Of a stretch of DNA of 64,000 bases, positions 11,311-24,919 are shown piece by piece. The translations under genes were made by a program, and so were the position numbers. The DNA lies in assembly GCF_009727055.1 (NCBI RefSeq), contig NC_052354.1, positions 52,799,637-52,863,636 of the forward strand. The letters run 5' to 3'. Under the pieces are notes generated by a model. It saw nothing but the letters and a program-made list of their open reading frames with translations. It had not been told where the DNA came from and made no database searches. The stretch's first letter is position 1, and each line of letters opens with the position of its first letter. Origin of the DNA: Benincasa hispida (taxonomy: Eukaryota; Streptophyta; Magnoliopsida; Cucurbitales; Cucurbitaceae).

Positions 11311-14005
11311 ACCGGGAAGAAGCAAACAAAATGGTGGTTATGCCGGAGTTTTTTAGTCTTTTATCATTTTTTTTATTTATATATGCAATTATTTTATCCT
11401 TATACTACATATTCTATTATATTGGACTTGAATTCTACTTATGCAACTGGTCCTATATATTTATGAAAATTTGAATGTATTTTTCTATTTCATACAATTA
11501 ATTTAAAAAAACATTCGTTCATTATAATGTAATTAAGAAACTAATAAAATATATGTACTAATAATTAAAATAGATATATAGGTTGAATTTGTCCTCCATC
11601 TTCTTATCTCTCCTCTCTCTAATAAAAGAGAGAAATTATTTTCTGATTTTACATTTTTGCAGCTTTTGGTATTTTTTTTGGTAGGGAAGTGTAATAATAG
11701 CAATGCTTTTTGTGTCTTTTTATTAAAAAAAGATGCTTTTTATATTGCATCATTTTCCAAAATAGGGTGGCCATTAAATGTGGACAAAATTTATCAAATA
11801 ATTCAGTTCGCTTCTTTATTTAGCAGGTTTTTCGTGAATTTTCATATAGATATTTAATATTTTTATTTGCTTCTAGAATTATACTTTTTAAAATTAAGAA
11901 TATTACTATTTAGAAAACTTTTAAAATTTATATGACATAAATTTTTTAACACCATGCAAAAGTGAGATTTTTATGTCTGAGGGATAAACCGTGAAAATAT
12001 GGTAAAAGATTGATTTATCAATTTCGTATTTAGTAAACTCGTGAACGTATTATTAGATACAAAATTGAAAATTTAGAAACCTAATGAAAACAAAATTGAT
12101 AGCTTAGTGCCTATTAGATATTTGTTAAATCTCAAGGATTAAATACATTTGGAAGTTTTGAATAAAAAATGAAAAGTCCAATATTCTACCAAACATTTGG
12201 TTCAAAGTTCAGAACATGTTTTAAAAACCAAATATATGTATATAGTAAAATAGAATTCCTTAGATACTACAAAACTCGTATTAAAACAAAAACCTACCTT
12301 TGTAATTGTATTTTCACCATCACACAACATGTTTAAGACTAAGACCTTTCTTAGAAAGGAGCCTTATATTTTATAATTGGCGTTTTTCACCATCATGTCA
12401 CATCTAAACAAGTTTAAAGTGAATGTGTATAATTCATCTAATGTCCAATAATACATTTTGCTTTAATTGCTTTTAATATATAGTTTTGATGTCTTAACTC
12501 TAATTAAATTTTCAAATGTATTTTACTGTTTAAGAATCGTAAAGGGTTGTAAAAAATACCAACTTTGAGATTATTTTCTTTTTGGTGTAATAATGATCAA
12601 TGAGAAATTTTTGTATGATTGTATTATTTTTTTCACCTTGTGTAGTTTCTTTTCAATGTACAACGATTCTTTTGAAGCTTTCATGTAAAATAGTTTCTTT
12701 TAATTTTTCGAGTATTTTCTCTATTTACTTTATGCTCGAAGTTTTAGGAGTTTTTTTTTTTTTTTTTCAAACTAAAAAAAAGTACACTTTAGGGGCCGTT
12801 TATTTTCTAAAAACTCGGATTACTAGAATCTTTAGATGTCTCAAATTATAGATGTTCGGAATTACAGATGTCCAACATATTTAAATAACCATGTTTGTTT
12901 TGTAGGAATATTTTTAAAGATATTTAGAAATATTTAGATAATTGTGTTTGTTTTGTAGGATTTCTAGTTAGGAATGTATTAAATGCACATAATGTTCCAA
13001 TAATGCCCTTATGGCTAATCATTAATTTATAATTAATTCAATATAATAACTTAATAACATTTTTGTTTTTATTAATTTCAATTTATTTTTAAATTAATAT
13101 AATTTTTTATTTTATTTATTATTTTTCTCAACAAAATAATATATATTGATTTAAGATTTTGTATAAAATAAATTAGTTTGAATTTCTTTCTAAAAGATTA
13201 AAAAAAATTACAATACAGAGAATAAATAAGATAGCGTAGTTATCATAATATTTATTTTAATTATAGAATGAAAATAAAAAAAGAGTGATATTTATAATAT
13301 TATATAAAAGAGATGTTAAAAAAGTAAAAATATGATGCCCTCAACACGAGAATCTTAAAAATTCATGTTTTAAAAGGGCATCAAGAACTCCCAAAAAATC
13401 CTCCGTAAGGACATCTTACATTACCGTAAAACACATGTGTTAATCCAAATACTCATTCGAGATTCCCACGATATGAATGACCCTTATGATATTTTAGATT
13501 ACTTAGATAGCCTTTTGGTAGATAAAGCAAACCATGAGTCTTTGTCAAATTGATCGTTTATATTGGAATTAAAAGATCCTGTGCATAATTAATTAGTAAT
13601 CACATAATAAAATTGACATTAGTGAAGCCTTCTGTTAAAAGAAAAACCAAATAAGTATTCAACTCTAGAAATATTTTCAATGATAATTGGTTACATATTT
13701 GGAGTGAATTTAGTTCAATTATAATTGGTATGTATTCCATTCTTTAAAGTCGAAGGTCACTTCTCTTCGTATCATATCTACAATTGTTTATACTAAACTT
13801 TTTTAATCTACAGATTCATTGTTAGTTATAAAATTGAAATTATACGAGTTATAAATTTATCAAGAAATATATTTCCATATATGATTTTATATATTTTTTC
13901 TATTATTATTTTCACATGTATTTTAGTTTTAACCTAAAATTAAGCTCATCTTTTTTTCAATGGGAAGGTAAGAAAAATAATTTTCCTATTATTAAAACTT
14001 AAAAA
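11311..14005. other. AT-rich intergenic DNA before the nested retrotransposon block
   Basis: No gene is recognisable. At 12791 the sequence 'aggggccgtttattttct' looks like a MITE end, and 'tgtttgttttgtagga' occurs twice near 12893 and 12947, but I could not find a matching right terminus or a target duplication. Confidence 0.45.
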
Positions 14006-14395
14006 TGTTAGTGAATTTGAGGAACACAATGGCATACAACGATAAAAGGACATGGAGAAAATATAATATAATAATAATATATAATAAAATAAATATAATA
14101 TAATATAATCTATAAATATATAAAATAAATAAATAACAAAAAGTAAATAAAATAACAAAGAATGGATTTCTCCACGTTCTCCAATCTTTTTGGATTGATC
14201 ACCAATATGTGTGTGTCTTCAAAAATCCCATTATTTATAGCCAATTTGGCAAGTAGAAGGAGAATTACATGGACGCTAATAGTGTGCAATCTTAAGACAC
14301 ATAAACGACACATGGGGTAATAAACAAGTGACACATGGCCAATTGACACTAATAATGGATATCTACATTACACCTAATTTAACATATTTATAATA
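14006..14395 (-). repeat. 3' LTR of element D
   Basis: It is about 75-80 % similar by eye to 59645-59999, sharing 'acatggccaa', 'ccaatttggcaagtag' (here) and the AT-rich 'aatataatataataat' segment. It starts TGTTAGTGA on the plus strand. The right edge 'catatttataata' is followed directly by the polypurine tract. It carries an extra segment near 14190-14225 that the other LTR lacks. Confidence 0.78.
14233..14240 (-). promoter_or_regulatory. TATA box of the element D LTR
   Basis: CTATAAAT on the minus strand, about 155 bases inside the LTR. The same box is kept in the other LTR at 59838-59845. The position fits a retrotransposon U3 promoter. Confidence 0.5.
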
Positions 14396-14411
14396 CTCCC
14401 CTTAAATGCAC
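14396..14411 (-). other. Polypurine tract of element D
   Basis: On the minus strand the sequence reads 'gtgcatttaaggggag' and abuts the LTR. This is where plus-strand DNA synthesis is primed in LTR retrotransposons. It fixes the element's orientation as minus. Confidence 0.75.
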
Positions 14412-14559
14412 ATTATATATGAAATATGTCTCGTTAAAACCTTACTTGGAAAAAAATCATAGTGAAGGAAAAAAAGTATATATTTCATATAATCTGATAC
14501 TCTTAAAAAATATATTTACTCCCTCTCATAGAAACATCACTTGAGATCTCTGAGTCGCA

Positions 14560-17092
14560 GCATTTCAATGTTGTGCACCAGTTTTTCAAAGGTTGTGGTA
14601 GGTAATGTATTTGTAAATAAGTCTATCAAGTTATCTTTCGAACAAATTTGTTGTACAGCGACGTCGTCATTTTCTTCAAAATCATGAGTGTAAAAAAGTT
14701 TTGATGAAATATATTTTGTTCTATCTCCTTTAATACATCTTCTTTTGATTTGGGATATGCATGTTGTGTTGTCTTTGTATAATATCGTTGGAAGATTTTA
14801 CTAGAAGACAAACCACATGTTCCACGAATGTGCTGAGTCATTGATTTTAGCCATACACATTATCGATTAGCCTCGTGAGAATTTCAGCATGACTCGAGGA
14901 AGTGGTTGTTATGGTTTGTTTCACTGATCACCATGATATAGCAATTTCTCCACATGTGAATAAATAACCTGTTTGAGATCTAGCTGTGTGGATCAGATAA
15001 ATATCCAAAATCTATATAACCAACTAGATCAAAATTTGATTTATTTGAATAAACAAACCCATGTCGATCATTCCTCGAAGATAACAAAATATATGCTTAA
15101 TTTCGTCCCAATGTCTTTTTGTTGGAGAAGAACTATATCTTGCTAATAAATTTATTAAAAATGCAATATCTTGTCTGTATTATTAGCAAGATATATAAGT
15201 GCACCAATTGCACTAAGATATGGTACTTTAGGACCAAGAAGTTCTTCATTATCATCTCGAGGTTGAAATATATCTTTTTTCATAGTGAACGAACTTCCAT
15301 TGGAATGTTCAATGAATGTGTTTTGTCCATTTAAAATATTTTTAAAACTTTTTCTATATAAGTTAATTGATAAACAAATATCTCATCTGCTAAATGCTCA
15401 ATTTGTGAGCCAAGACGAAATTTTATTTTTCTAAGATCTTTCATCTCAAATTCTTTCTTAAGATATTTTATTGCCTTTGAAAGCTCAAGTCCCAATTATA
15501 TTTAAGTAATCAACATATACCGTTATAATAGCAAATCCTAACTGTGATTTTTTTATAAAAACATATGGACATATTTGATTGTTTTGATATCCTTCTTTCA
15601 ACAAATATCTACTCGATACCAGCGATCTCTGTAACTTTATTGAATACAATTCCCGATATTTGATTTATACGTCTCAGATACCTTAAATCCTAATGGGATT
15701 CTCATATGAGTATCATTATCAAGAGATCCATATAAATATGTTGTGACTACATCTATAAGATGCATATTCAAACTTTCATACATAGTCAGACCAATTAAAT
15801 ATCTTAGTATAATTGTATCTACCACCAGAGAATACGTTTCCTCATAATTAATATCAGGTCTTTATGAAAAATCTCGTGCAACTAGTCTTGCTTTATATCT
15901 TGTGACCTCATTATTTTTATTTGGTTTCCTCATGAATACTCATTTGTATCCCACTGGTTTGACATCTTCTAGTGTTTGGACTATTGGTCCAAAAACCTGA
16001 CATTTTGAAAGTGAATTTAATTATGTCTCGATTGCTTATTTCCACTGAAATCAATCTTTTCTATGTCCACATTCTTCAACATATTTTAGTTCGGAATCCT
16101 CATTTTCATATATAATATCAAAAGCAACATTATACGTAAAAATGTTGTCAATAATCATATGAGTTCGGTTCCATCTTTTTCCTTGTCATGACATAGTTTA
16201 TTGAAATCTCTTAATATCTTTAGGTATTCTACCTTCTTCACTAGTCATGTCATGAATTTCTTCATGGGTATTTACATCCTCAACCAAGTCTTCTTGACTA
16301 TTAATTATTTTTTTCGAGGATTTTTATCTTTAGAACCCACTGGTCTATCACGCTTCTGGCATATTCCAGACTCATTAGTGACAATATTGTGTTGCGATAT
16401 CAATTTACAATAGATGGGACATCAATTTACGATAGAACATTTGTAGCTGGTATTTGTGACTTAGTTACTTTCTTTGCATCTAGTAACTAATTTTCCATAT
16501 TTTGCAAATGAATTAGCTTCTGAACTTTAAGTTCACATTAATCTGTATGGGGATCTAAATGAGACAATAATGATGCATTCTATGTAATTTCTTTTTCCAA
16601 CTTTTTAATTCCTCCCTTAACGTTGGAAACTTTGTCTCATTAAAATGAAAAAATGGTAAATCATGCAGTGAATACATCACCCGACAGGAGTCCAAGATAT
16701 TTGATAATTGATGGAGAATCATATCTAATATATATTCTTAACCTCCTTTGAGGACTTATCTTATTACATTGTGGTGGAGTAATTGGAATATATACTGCAG
16801 CTCCAAAAATTCTCAGATGGAAAATATTTGACTCATGTCCATAAATTAATTGTAATGGCAAGTACTTATGATAAGATACTGACTTAATGCATACAAGTGA
16901 CATTGCATGCAACATAGCATGTTCCTATACAGATGTATGAAGCTTAGCTCTCATAAGTAATAGTCTAACAATTAACTGCAAACGTTTTATGAATGATTTT
17001 GCTAAACCATTTTGTGTATAAACATGAGCTACAGGATGTTCAACACTTATCCCAATTGACATACAATAATTATCAAAATTTTGGAATGTAAA
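14560..17092 (-). pseudogene. Element D polyprotein, 3' half: integrase, reverse transcriptase, RNase H (broken)
   Basis: Recognisable copia pieces on the minus strand: integrase C-terminal region at 16925-17092 and 16661-16915 (motifs NYCMSIGISVEHPVAH, QNGLAKSFIKRLQ, PLQLIYG, HLRIFGAAVYIP), reverse transcriptase at 15637-15825 (DVVTTYLYGSLDND), and RNase H at 14626-14860 (QHIRGTCGLSSSK, and the DLFTKTLPTTT-like end further left). Stops and frameshifts separate all of them. The integrase is cut at 17092 by element B and resumes at 54555. Confidence 0.85.
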
Positions 17093-19012
17093 TGTTGGGA
17101 CTGATGTCCTAAATCTAGTGTATCCTGTGGTTTTTAGTTTTGTTAACACAAATTATTTATTTAATAAAATAAGAGATATTTTATTTGACATTTAGACAAC
17201 ATTAATTCAATCAAATAAACTAAGATCCAAGGTTATATGATGTCACTTGAACAATATGTGATTGACATACAGGTGGTTCATATTCAAGTAATAACCTAAA
17301 AGGTCTACAGTAAATGGATGAAGGTTGGGTGCTTTATCCTAGTAACATTGCGGATACGACTCACTTTGTAATTATAACATGAGATGTAAGTATTACAAAC
17401 AATATGAACCATTTTGTTCATGTAAAGGCATGTGAGCATATTGTTCATGTAAAAACATGTAAGTGGGGGTATCATGTATAAAAGAATTTATACATAGACC
17501 AGACCACAAAATAATTAGTTTATCTTTATAACACCTTTACACGAAGAAACTAATATTTCATTAGGATGACCATAGGAGACTTAACCTTAATCCTGAGTGA
17601 GTTGTGAACTCATTTTATGACGATAGTCATTTGATTTGTATGGGTGTGAGTGACCATGATAGTCGACTTAATAAGCCTACCATTTTGGGGATCTCTCTTA
17701 TTAGAGAGCTGGGAACACAACTACACAAGATGAAATTCACTCCTTCTCATTCCTTGGGAAAGTAGAAAAGTTGTTCCCTTAGTAGCTAATTCCGAGTCTT
17801 GAACGATGAGGCCTCAACCTCTCACTAGTTCGAGAGGTGTTAGTTTATAGTTGAATTATAAACTGTTTGTTTATTAGAGGAATCAGTGGTACTTAAGAAG
17901 TTAGATGTAACTACAGAGGTAAAATGGTATTTTGACCCAACTGTAGTTATGAGCATTTGTAAAGAGTCATCATTCTGTTGATTGATTAAATCCATGGATA
18001 CATAAATATATCTACTGTACGAATAGTGCAACTATCGATCTTTAGTGGAATGATCAGTAATTAATGAATATTTATTATTTGGATTAAAGGAGTTTAATCA
18101 ATTAATCTCATATCATTGGAACTTCTATTCTATAGGTCCATAAGGTCCTATTGTTAGCTCACTAAAGGAAAGTAATGAGGAATGATTTAAATTGTTCAAA
18201 TCATATGAGAAAATTTTATATTAATGGGATTAATATATAATGGTTAATTATAGATATGATCTATAATTCAAATTATGTAAGAGAGATATATTTGAATAAG
18301 ATTTAAATATTAAATTTATATGAATTGGATTCATAAAGAGATGTAAACATATAAATATGATATTTATGTCCATATTAAATATGATTTAATAGTTATTTAA
18401 TTGATTAATTAATGGGTAATTAATTGATTAAGAAATAATTGAGATTGAATGTTAGTATAAATATATGATATTTATGATAATTAATTAAATGTATATTAAA
18501 TAGGATTTAATATATGGTTATTTAATTAATTGTCACTAAGGGTATAAAGAGAAATTTTTGAAGAAAGGTAAACCTTCTCCATATAAATATATCTTTATAG
18601 CCCATTTAGGACAAATGATATTTTTATCACACAAAACCTAGCCCCCAAGCCTCTACCTTCTCTCTAGAAATTCTCTACCATTTTCCTCCTAAAAAATTCT
18701 TGGAGACCACTCTTCCAAGTTCTTTGAAATCCTAGAGAATAGCAAGGTAACTTTGTTGGTGGTGTCCTTCCTCTTGGAGAAGTTCGAGATCATTGGTAGC
18801 AGTGGAAGAGGAAAGCTAGAGGAATCAACAAAGGTGAGTTTTTTTTTTTAAAAAAAAAAAAAAAAAACTCTTTTTCCTCTTTGTTAGCATGCTTATAGTT
18901 TAGTTTGAATGTTTATCCTACAAATTCATGTTTTATTTTACTATTTTTGTTTCCATAAAAATTGTATGTCTTAATGCAAGGCGTTCACATGCTTCTGCGG
19001 GAATTTGATTCA
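17093..19012 (+). repeat. 5' LTR of element B (LTR-B)
   Basis: It begins TGTTGGGACTGATGTCC and ends TTTGATTCA, 1920 bp, followed after six bases by a tRNA-Met type primer-binding site. Parts are repeated in inverted orientation at 38062-38877 and 54258-54409. An A/T homopolymer run lies at 18841-18868. Confidence 0.88.
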
Positions 19013-19018
19013 TTCGAT

Positions 19019-19031
19019 TGGTATCAGAGTC
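19019..19031 (+). other. Primer-binding site of element B (initiator tRNA-Met)
   Basis: TGGTATCAGAGTC matches the complement of the 3' end of plant initiator tRNA-Met (TGGTATCAGAGC) in all but the last base. It primes minus-strand synthesis in copia elements and fixes the LTR end at 19012. Confidence 0.9.
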
Positions 19032-21453
19032 AATGTTTTTTTTTTTTGCATTCTGATTTTCTATTTTTTTTAAAAAACAAAAATCAGTTCATGAGGTGTG
19101 TTATTTTTCTGTATTTTGCTTGAAAATGTATGAGGTTTGCTTGATAGAAAATTGCATTTATTGACACCATAGAATGTAAAATTTTATATTGATTTGATTG
19201 GTAAGGGCCTATTGTTTGGGCATTTTATTTTTGCAACTCAAATCTTTATTTTTGGGTCGTTTGGGTCAGAAACGAAGTTGTCTAGAGCCCAGATTTTCAA
19301 AGAAAAATAGAGAATTTGCTTATGTCTCACAACGACTGGTATCTTACCATGTGGTGATGGCTTGAGACGAGATGGCATGTGATGATGGCTTGCAGCGGGA
19401 CGTATTCCATGTGATGGGGTGATGACCTTGCAAAGAAGAGGAGATTGAAGATAAGTGCGTCAACGTATACCATGCACCAACACTTACAAGGCTAAAACGT
19501 AAACCCATGCAGTGGGTAGCATACCCATGCGGCAAGTCAAACCCATGCGTTGAAGGGACTTAGGAGCGGTGGATGCAATGCTCACGGTCGTATGTGGAGG
19601 GATGATGCCTATGCAATGAACTTCATTGTCCAACACATGCAGTACTTGAAACCCATGCATTGAGCACTTCATTTTCCATGCGTGGAGTTCAGCAGAAATC
19701 CCTTGTTCGTCTCGATCTGTGCATCATGGAAGGTACCTGACAGATAGTTGATCGCAAGAGTCTCTTTGATGCAATGATGACAGCTTTCCTTTGTAATTTT
19801 AATTTTGTTAAAATTAGGGGGCCAATATTTGGTCTATCATAGCTTTTATATAATTTTATATGCATATAATGTATTATTTAACTGTATGTTTTATATGTTA
19901 CATAATGTATATCATATAGTCTTAAAATCCCACCTTAGGATAAACATGAGCATGCATCATATAGTATGATTACATAATTAAATTAGCATGCTCATGCATC
20001 TTAATATAGATGTTATATTATTTAGATGTATGGTATATTAAACATGTTCATGCATCATGTAATATTATAATTGTTATTATGTATGATGGCATGATGGTTG
20101 ATGATACTTAATGATTGTTTAATATAAGAGTTATATTTACAATAAAAAGGAATTTGTATTGAGCATGACATTACTTAGATTAATATAAGTATTTTATTTT
20201 AATCAATGTCACCAATTGCAAACTTATAAATTTTAATTTTTCATTGTTTTATAACAGTTATAAAATTAATAAAACTAGAATTAAAATCTATAATCAAGAG
20301 TTGCATGCAAACATAGGTCAAAAGTAATTTTAAATGGTTTAAAATTAATGCACCTAAACTTATGTTAAACACATTTCTAATGAGATTAGAAATAAGTTAA
20401 TCTTTTAATTCATTTTAATAGGATTAAAATGAACTCAATTTAAAAGATTAAATTTATAAAATGATTGCCTATAAAGGACCTTTGTCTAAGGAATGTTCTG
20501 TCTAGGCTGAAATTTTTAAGTTGACGGAAACATAACACCTCTACCTAGGAACCGACCAGGAAAGTGAATTGGACAAATAATTTTTAAGTATGCAATAGGT
20601 GATTAATTTCATTAAAGAGTTTAATGAATAAAGTCACATATTGTTAAACTATTCCATATAAGCGTTATATTGAGCAAATTTAACAAGGACTTAGAAAAAT
20701 TGAATTAGCCGAATTTACCTAAATATGAAACCCTAAAATTTTAAAATACTCAGTGGAAGAAAAAGATGTATACAATATGCCAATTTTTTCACTTGTGCTC
20801 TCCCTAAAAGTTCACGCTGTGAGACTCATGCTTGGCCTCGTGGCGCCCTGAGAGCGTCCCCCTACGGATGGTGTTTGCATAGGTCGATATCAAGGAATGA
20901 AGAGAGTGTTTATAGTAAGTAAGAGAGGGGTGTATCAACATGTCCTATGGTCTCCTTCATTGGTTTGCATCGTGAGACCTTTTTGCACAACCTTATGGCG
21001 CCTTGAGAGCATCCCCCTTCGGATGGTTTGTGCATTAGATCAATATCAAGGCGAAATCTAAAAATGGTTTTGAATAGAATCACTTTAGTTTTTGCTTCAA
21101 TCGGCTTTCCCCTTTGGTTGACTCATTGGGACAAAATTCTAGGGTCTAAAATGAAGGGTCACACCTACAAAAAATTGTTAACCAAGTTAATGATTTCTTG
21201 ATCGAACAAATGGTGACTAGTCGTCATAGGAATAAGAGTTATTCTGGTGTGATAATTGGTTGAGAAGTGTCTCAATTCCGTGGAGGGGTGACTGACCACT
21301 CTTTGGTGGCTTTTGTTCTAAACTACTGAAGCATTACTGCAAAATGGAATAATGATTGGGGTTCATTATTAAGGTTTTCCTAAAATTGATTGGACTAAAA
21401 TGAATTTTTGCAAAAGTGTCTAAAAATGGGTGATTTGTTTTGTATCAACAAAC
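19032..21453 (+). other. Long untranslated leader of element B
   Basis: It has no coding potential. A G+C-richer stretch at 19260-19740 repeats ACCCATGC and related words. A tandem duplication of about 155 bp (starts near 20838 and 20994) has units containing 'gagagcgtccccctacgg' and 'gagagcatcccccttcgg'. Short stretches such as 'ataggaataagagttattctgg' (near 21219) recur in inverted orientation in the leader of element F (near 47595), so the two elements belong to related lineages. Confidence 0.7.
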
Positions 21454-21515
21454 ATGTCTAGTGCTTCAATGAACCTTCTTAAAGCTAACATTTTGACTTA
21501 ATTCAATTATGCAAC

Positions 21516-23695
21516 TGTTGAGATTGGTATCCTAATTCTCCCAGAGTCTCATTGTTTGTAAAGATACACAGTGTTTGATGAATAAAATAAATATTATTTC
21601 ATTCTGGCATTTACTCATATCTAATAAACAAAACTCCTTGGTTATCTTATGTAAACTTAAGCATGCATATATGATATATAAGTGGATCATGCCTTAATTG
21701 ATAACCTAAATACGTTTGTAGTATAAGAATTAAGATGGGATACCTGATCTTGGTAACACTACAAATACGGTATGCTTTGTAGAGGTTTGTAAGTGTTGTA
21801 AACTACTACAAATGGTAGATCCTTACCATTCATGTGGAGACGTGCAAGCGGGGGTGTCCTATACAAAGAGTTTATATAAGATCGGACCACAAGATGACTA
21901 GACTCTGTATATAACGTTGTTGATACTAGAGACTTACATCTCATCTAAACAACCATAGGTGACACAACCTCAATCTTGAGTGTTTTGGGAACTCCTGCCT
22001 TTAAGAGCGGTCCTTTGATTAGTATGGGGAAGAGGGGCTAGATTGTCAACTCAACATGCCTACCTTTTTGGGGACTTGTCTGATTTGAGAGTTGGGAACT
22101 CAATCCACAAGATGGAATTCACTCTTTTCCCGAAGCAAGGATAACTAGAGAGATTGCTCCCTTAAGGGCTGATTCCAGGGCTTGAACATAGTGGCCACAG
22201 CTTCTCTTTGGAATAGAGGACTCATTCATGGTAGGACTATGACTTATGTTCATTAGAGGGATCAGTGGTACTTAAGGAGTTAGATGTAACTACAGGGGCA
22301 TAACGATTATTGGCCGAGCTGTACTTACGAGCGATCTATGAAGGGTTGTTGCACTACTGATTGGTTAAGATGGACACATAATATATCTGTGGTAAAGAGA
22401 GTTCAGCTTTTGGTCTTTAGTAGAGTGCCTGACAGTCAACAGATGGTAGATCCTGTGACTAAAGAGTTTAGTCAGTTATTCACGTACCATTGGAGTTTTG
22501 GCTACAGGTCCATGAGGTCTCCTTGGTAGCTCATTGGATTCAGTTGAGGACCGGTTCTTGGTGTTGATTTGAAATGTTCAAATTGACAAGAGGTAATTCG
22601 ATTATATATGATACATCGGTATGATGTATGAGATACATCTAATGGAGGATTAATGTAAATGAGATTTACATTAAGTACCATGGAATAGAAAAAGAACTAT
22701 GGTTTATATGTTTCATGAGATGAAATATTAAAACTATAGGTTATAAATATAGTATGNACATTAAGTACCATGGAATAGAAAAAGAACTATGGTTTATATG
22801 TTTCATGAGATGAAATATTAAAACTATAGGTTATAAATATAGTATGATAAGTTGGTTATCAATTATATTTATAATAATATTAATTATTGGATAATTAAAT
22901 ATTTTTCACTAATAACCAATTGAGTGGGAGGTTATTGATGGTTTCATGGTAACCGTGAGATAAAATGAAAATTATTTTCCTAATTTTTTTTTGGCAAAAT
23001 TGAATTTGAGATTTTCTCTCTCAGAAAAACTCTCACGGAAGTTGTCAAGTAAATAGGCTTTACTAAGCGACAACTTGGACCAAGGTAAACGATCATGTAG
23101 TGTTTATAGGCAACAGACATGTAGCTAAGCGATGAGCTAAACGATTGCTTAGCAAGCAATCGTTTAGCTTGCTAAACGATTAGGCATCCACCTATACGAT
23201 AGATTCAGTCTTCTCCCATTTGCTCAATGGTTTACATGATTATTGATTCCTCCGTCTTCTACCTCAAACCAAGTCCACACAAATCCCACCCTCTGGATTC
23301 TTACATCGAGACTACCAAGGTAGCCTTCTTGGTGGTGTCATACTTAACTCGACACCATCGAGGTTTTGTGGAGGCCATTCGTGTTGCTGGGGTGTTCGTG
23401 ACTGAGGCGATCGTTGAGTTCGAGTGTGCGGTGTTCGTGCAATGTAGCAGCCGTGTTGGACGAGCGTTCGAGGTTGTTATGTTCGAGTGTTTGGGATCAA
23501 GGAGCTTGGCGCTGGAGAGTCTACAAATGTGTGTAGATTTCCCCTTGATTTTTGTTGTATCATGCTGTAATTTCTGTAATGAATGCATAACCATTTGTTT
23601 ATGTTTTTCATTGTAATTTGTAATGTTCATATATGATTGTAATTTGGAATGATCTTTCCGCTGCTCATGGAAATCCTCATGATTGATTTCCTTCA
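21516..23695 (+). mobile_element. Solo LTR A1 in element B gag
   Basis: It begins TGTTGAGATTGG and ends TTTCCTTCA, with the perfect 5-bp duplication GCAAC at 21511-21515 and 23696-23700. No primer site or internal region accompanies it, so it is a solo LTR. It carries the GATCG-word array near 23080-23190. Its length of 2180 bp includes an 89-bp artefactual-looking duplication around the N at 22757. Confidence 0.92.
22668..22846. repeat. Perfect 89-bp tandem copy separated by one N
   Basis: 22668-22756 and 22758-22846 are identical, with the single ambiguous base N at 22757 between them. Exact identity in a decayed LTR, joined by an N, is what an assembler leaves when it fails to merge overlapping contig ends. 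Confidence 0.93.
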
Positions 23696-24919
23696 GCAAC
23701 TTGGAAAGAATCAATTAAAACTATGTTTGTGGTAAATGACCTTAATTTCGTCTTAATTGAGGAATGTTATCTAGTCTCGATCCCTAATGCAACACGAAGT
23801 GTTCATGATACATACAAAAAGTGGATGACGACCAATCTTAAGGCATGAGTTCACATTTTGGCAAGCATACCTGATGTCTTAGCCAAGAGATTTGATAGCA
23901 TGGTCACTGAAGAAAATCAGACATGAGGATTTTCATAAGCAGCAGAATGATCGTTCCAAATTCCATTCGATATTGAACATACACGATTACAGTACAAGAA
24001 AAGGAAACTAATAGGTCATGCACAATATGAAATTACAGCATGCTTTAAGATGAGATCAAGGGATAGAGTATACATACCTTTAAAGAACCATTGTTTAAAC
24101 TCCCTCGATCAGTCTCCAAGCGTCCAAAACAGCAATACACGAATGCTCGAACACAACGACCGGTGCAACAACACGATCAATAGCAAACATCACACGAACA
24201 ATATGAACAGCCAAAAGTCACAAACCCAACGAACGACCTCTAAAACCTCGAAATCAATTGAGTTGAGTGAGGACACCACCATAATGGTTGCCTTGGTATT
24301 CTCGGTGTGAGAATTCATGAGTTATGAGCTCTGTATGAACTTGGTTAGAGGAAGAGACTGGAGGAACAACAAACATGTTGACGATTGAACAAGTGGGAGA
24401 TGACATAATATATCGTATAGACGATGTGCTCAATCGTGTAGAAGATGGCAGGCTATCGATTAGACTAAATGCCCTACGAGTCGTTTAGTTATGACCAACT
24501 GAGTGAACTGTTATCTCTATATAGTTTAACACTTCGATCCGGATCGCTCTGAGTCTTCTCTACACTAGTCTATAATGCTTAGTCGACAAAATACTATCAC
24601 TTTTGATAGCCTTCTCCATGAGTTTCTTTCCAAATCAAGAACTTCTAATTTTAGGAAAACATTTTTTTCTTTTACTCACGGTTAGCCATAAAACCACCAA
24701 TAACCTACCACTCAATTGGTATTAGAGAAAGAGATAATTATCAATATTAATATTATTTATAAAAAATAAATATGATAACCAATACCATATTATATTTATA
24801 ACCTAATATTTTATATATTTCATCTCATTGAAACATACAAACAATAGTTCTTTTTCTATTTTATCGGTACTAAAGTAAATCATATTTACCATTTAATCAC
24901 CACTTGATGTATCTCATAC

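Noticed and set aside
12791..13520. Possible MITE starting 'aggggccgttt'
   Set aside because: No matching inverted right end or target duplication could be found; kept only as a remark.
23227..23714. Overlapping 129- and 137-codon frames on opposite strands
   Set aside because: They are inside LTR A1; equivalent positions in other A LTRs have stops in different places, so there is no coding constraint.
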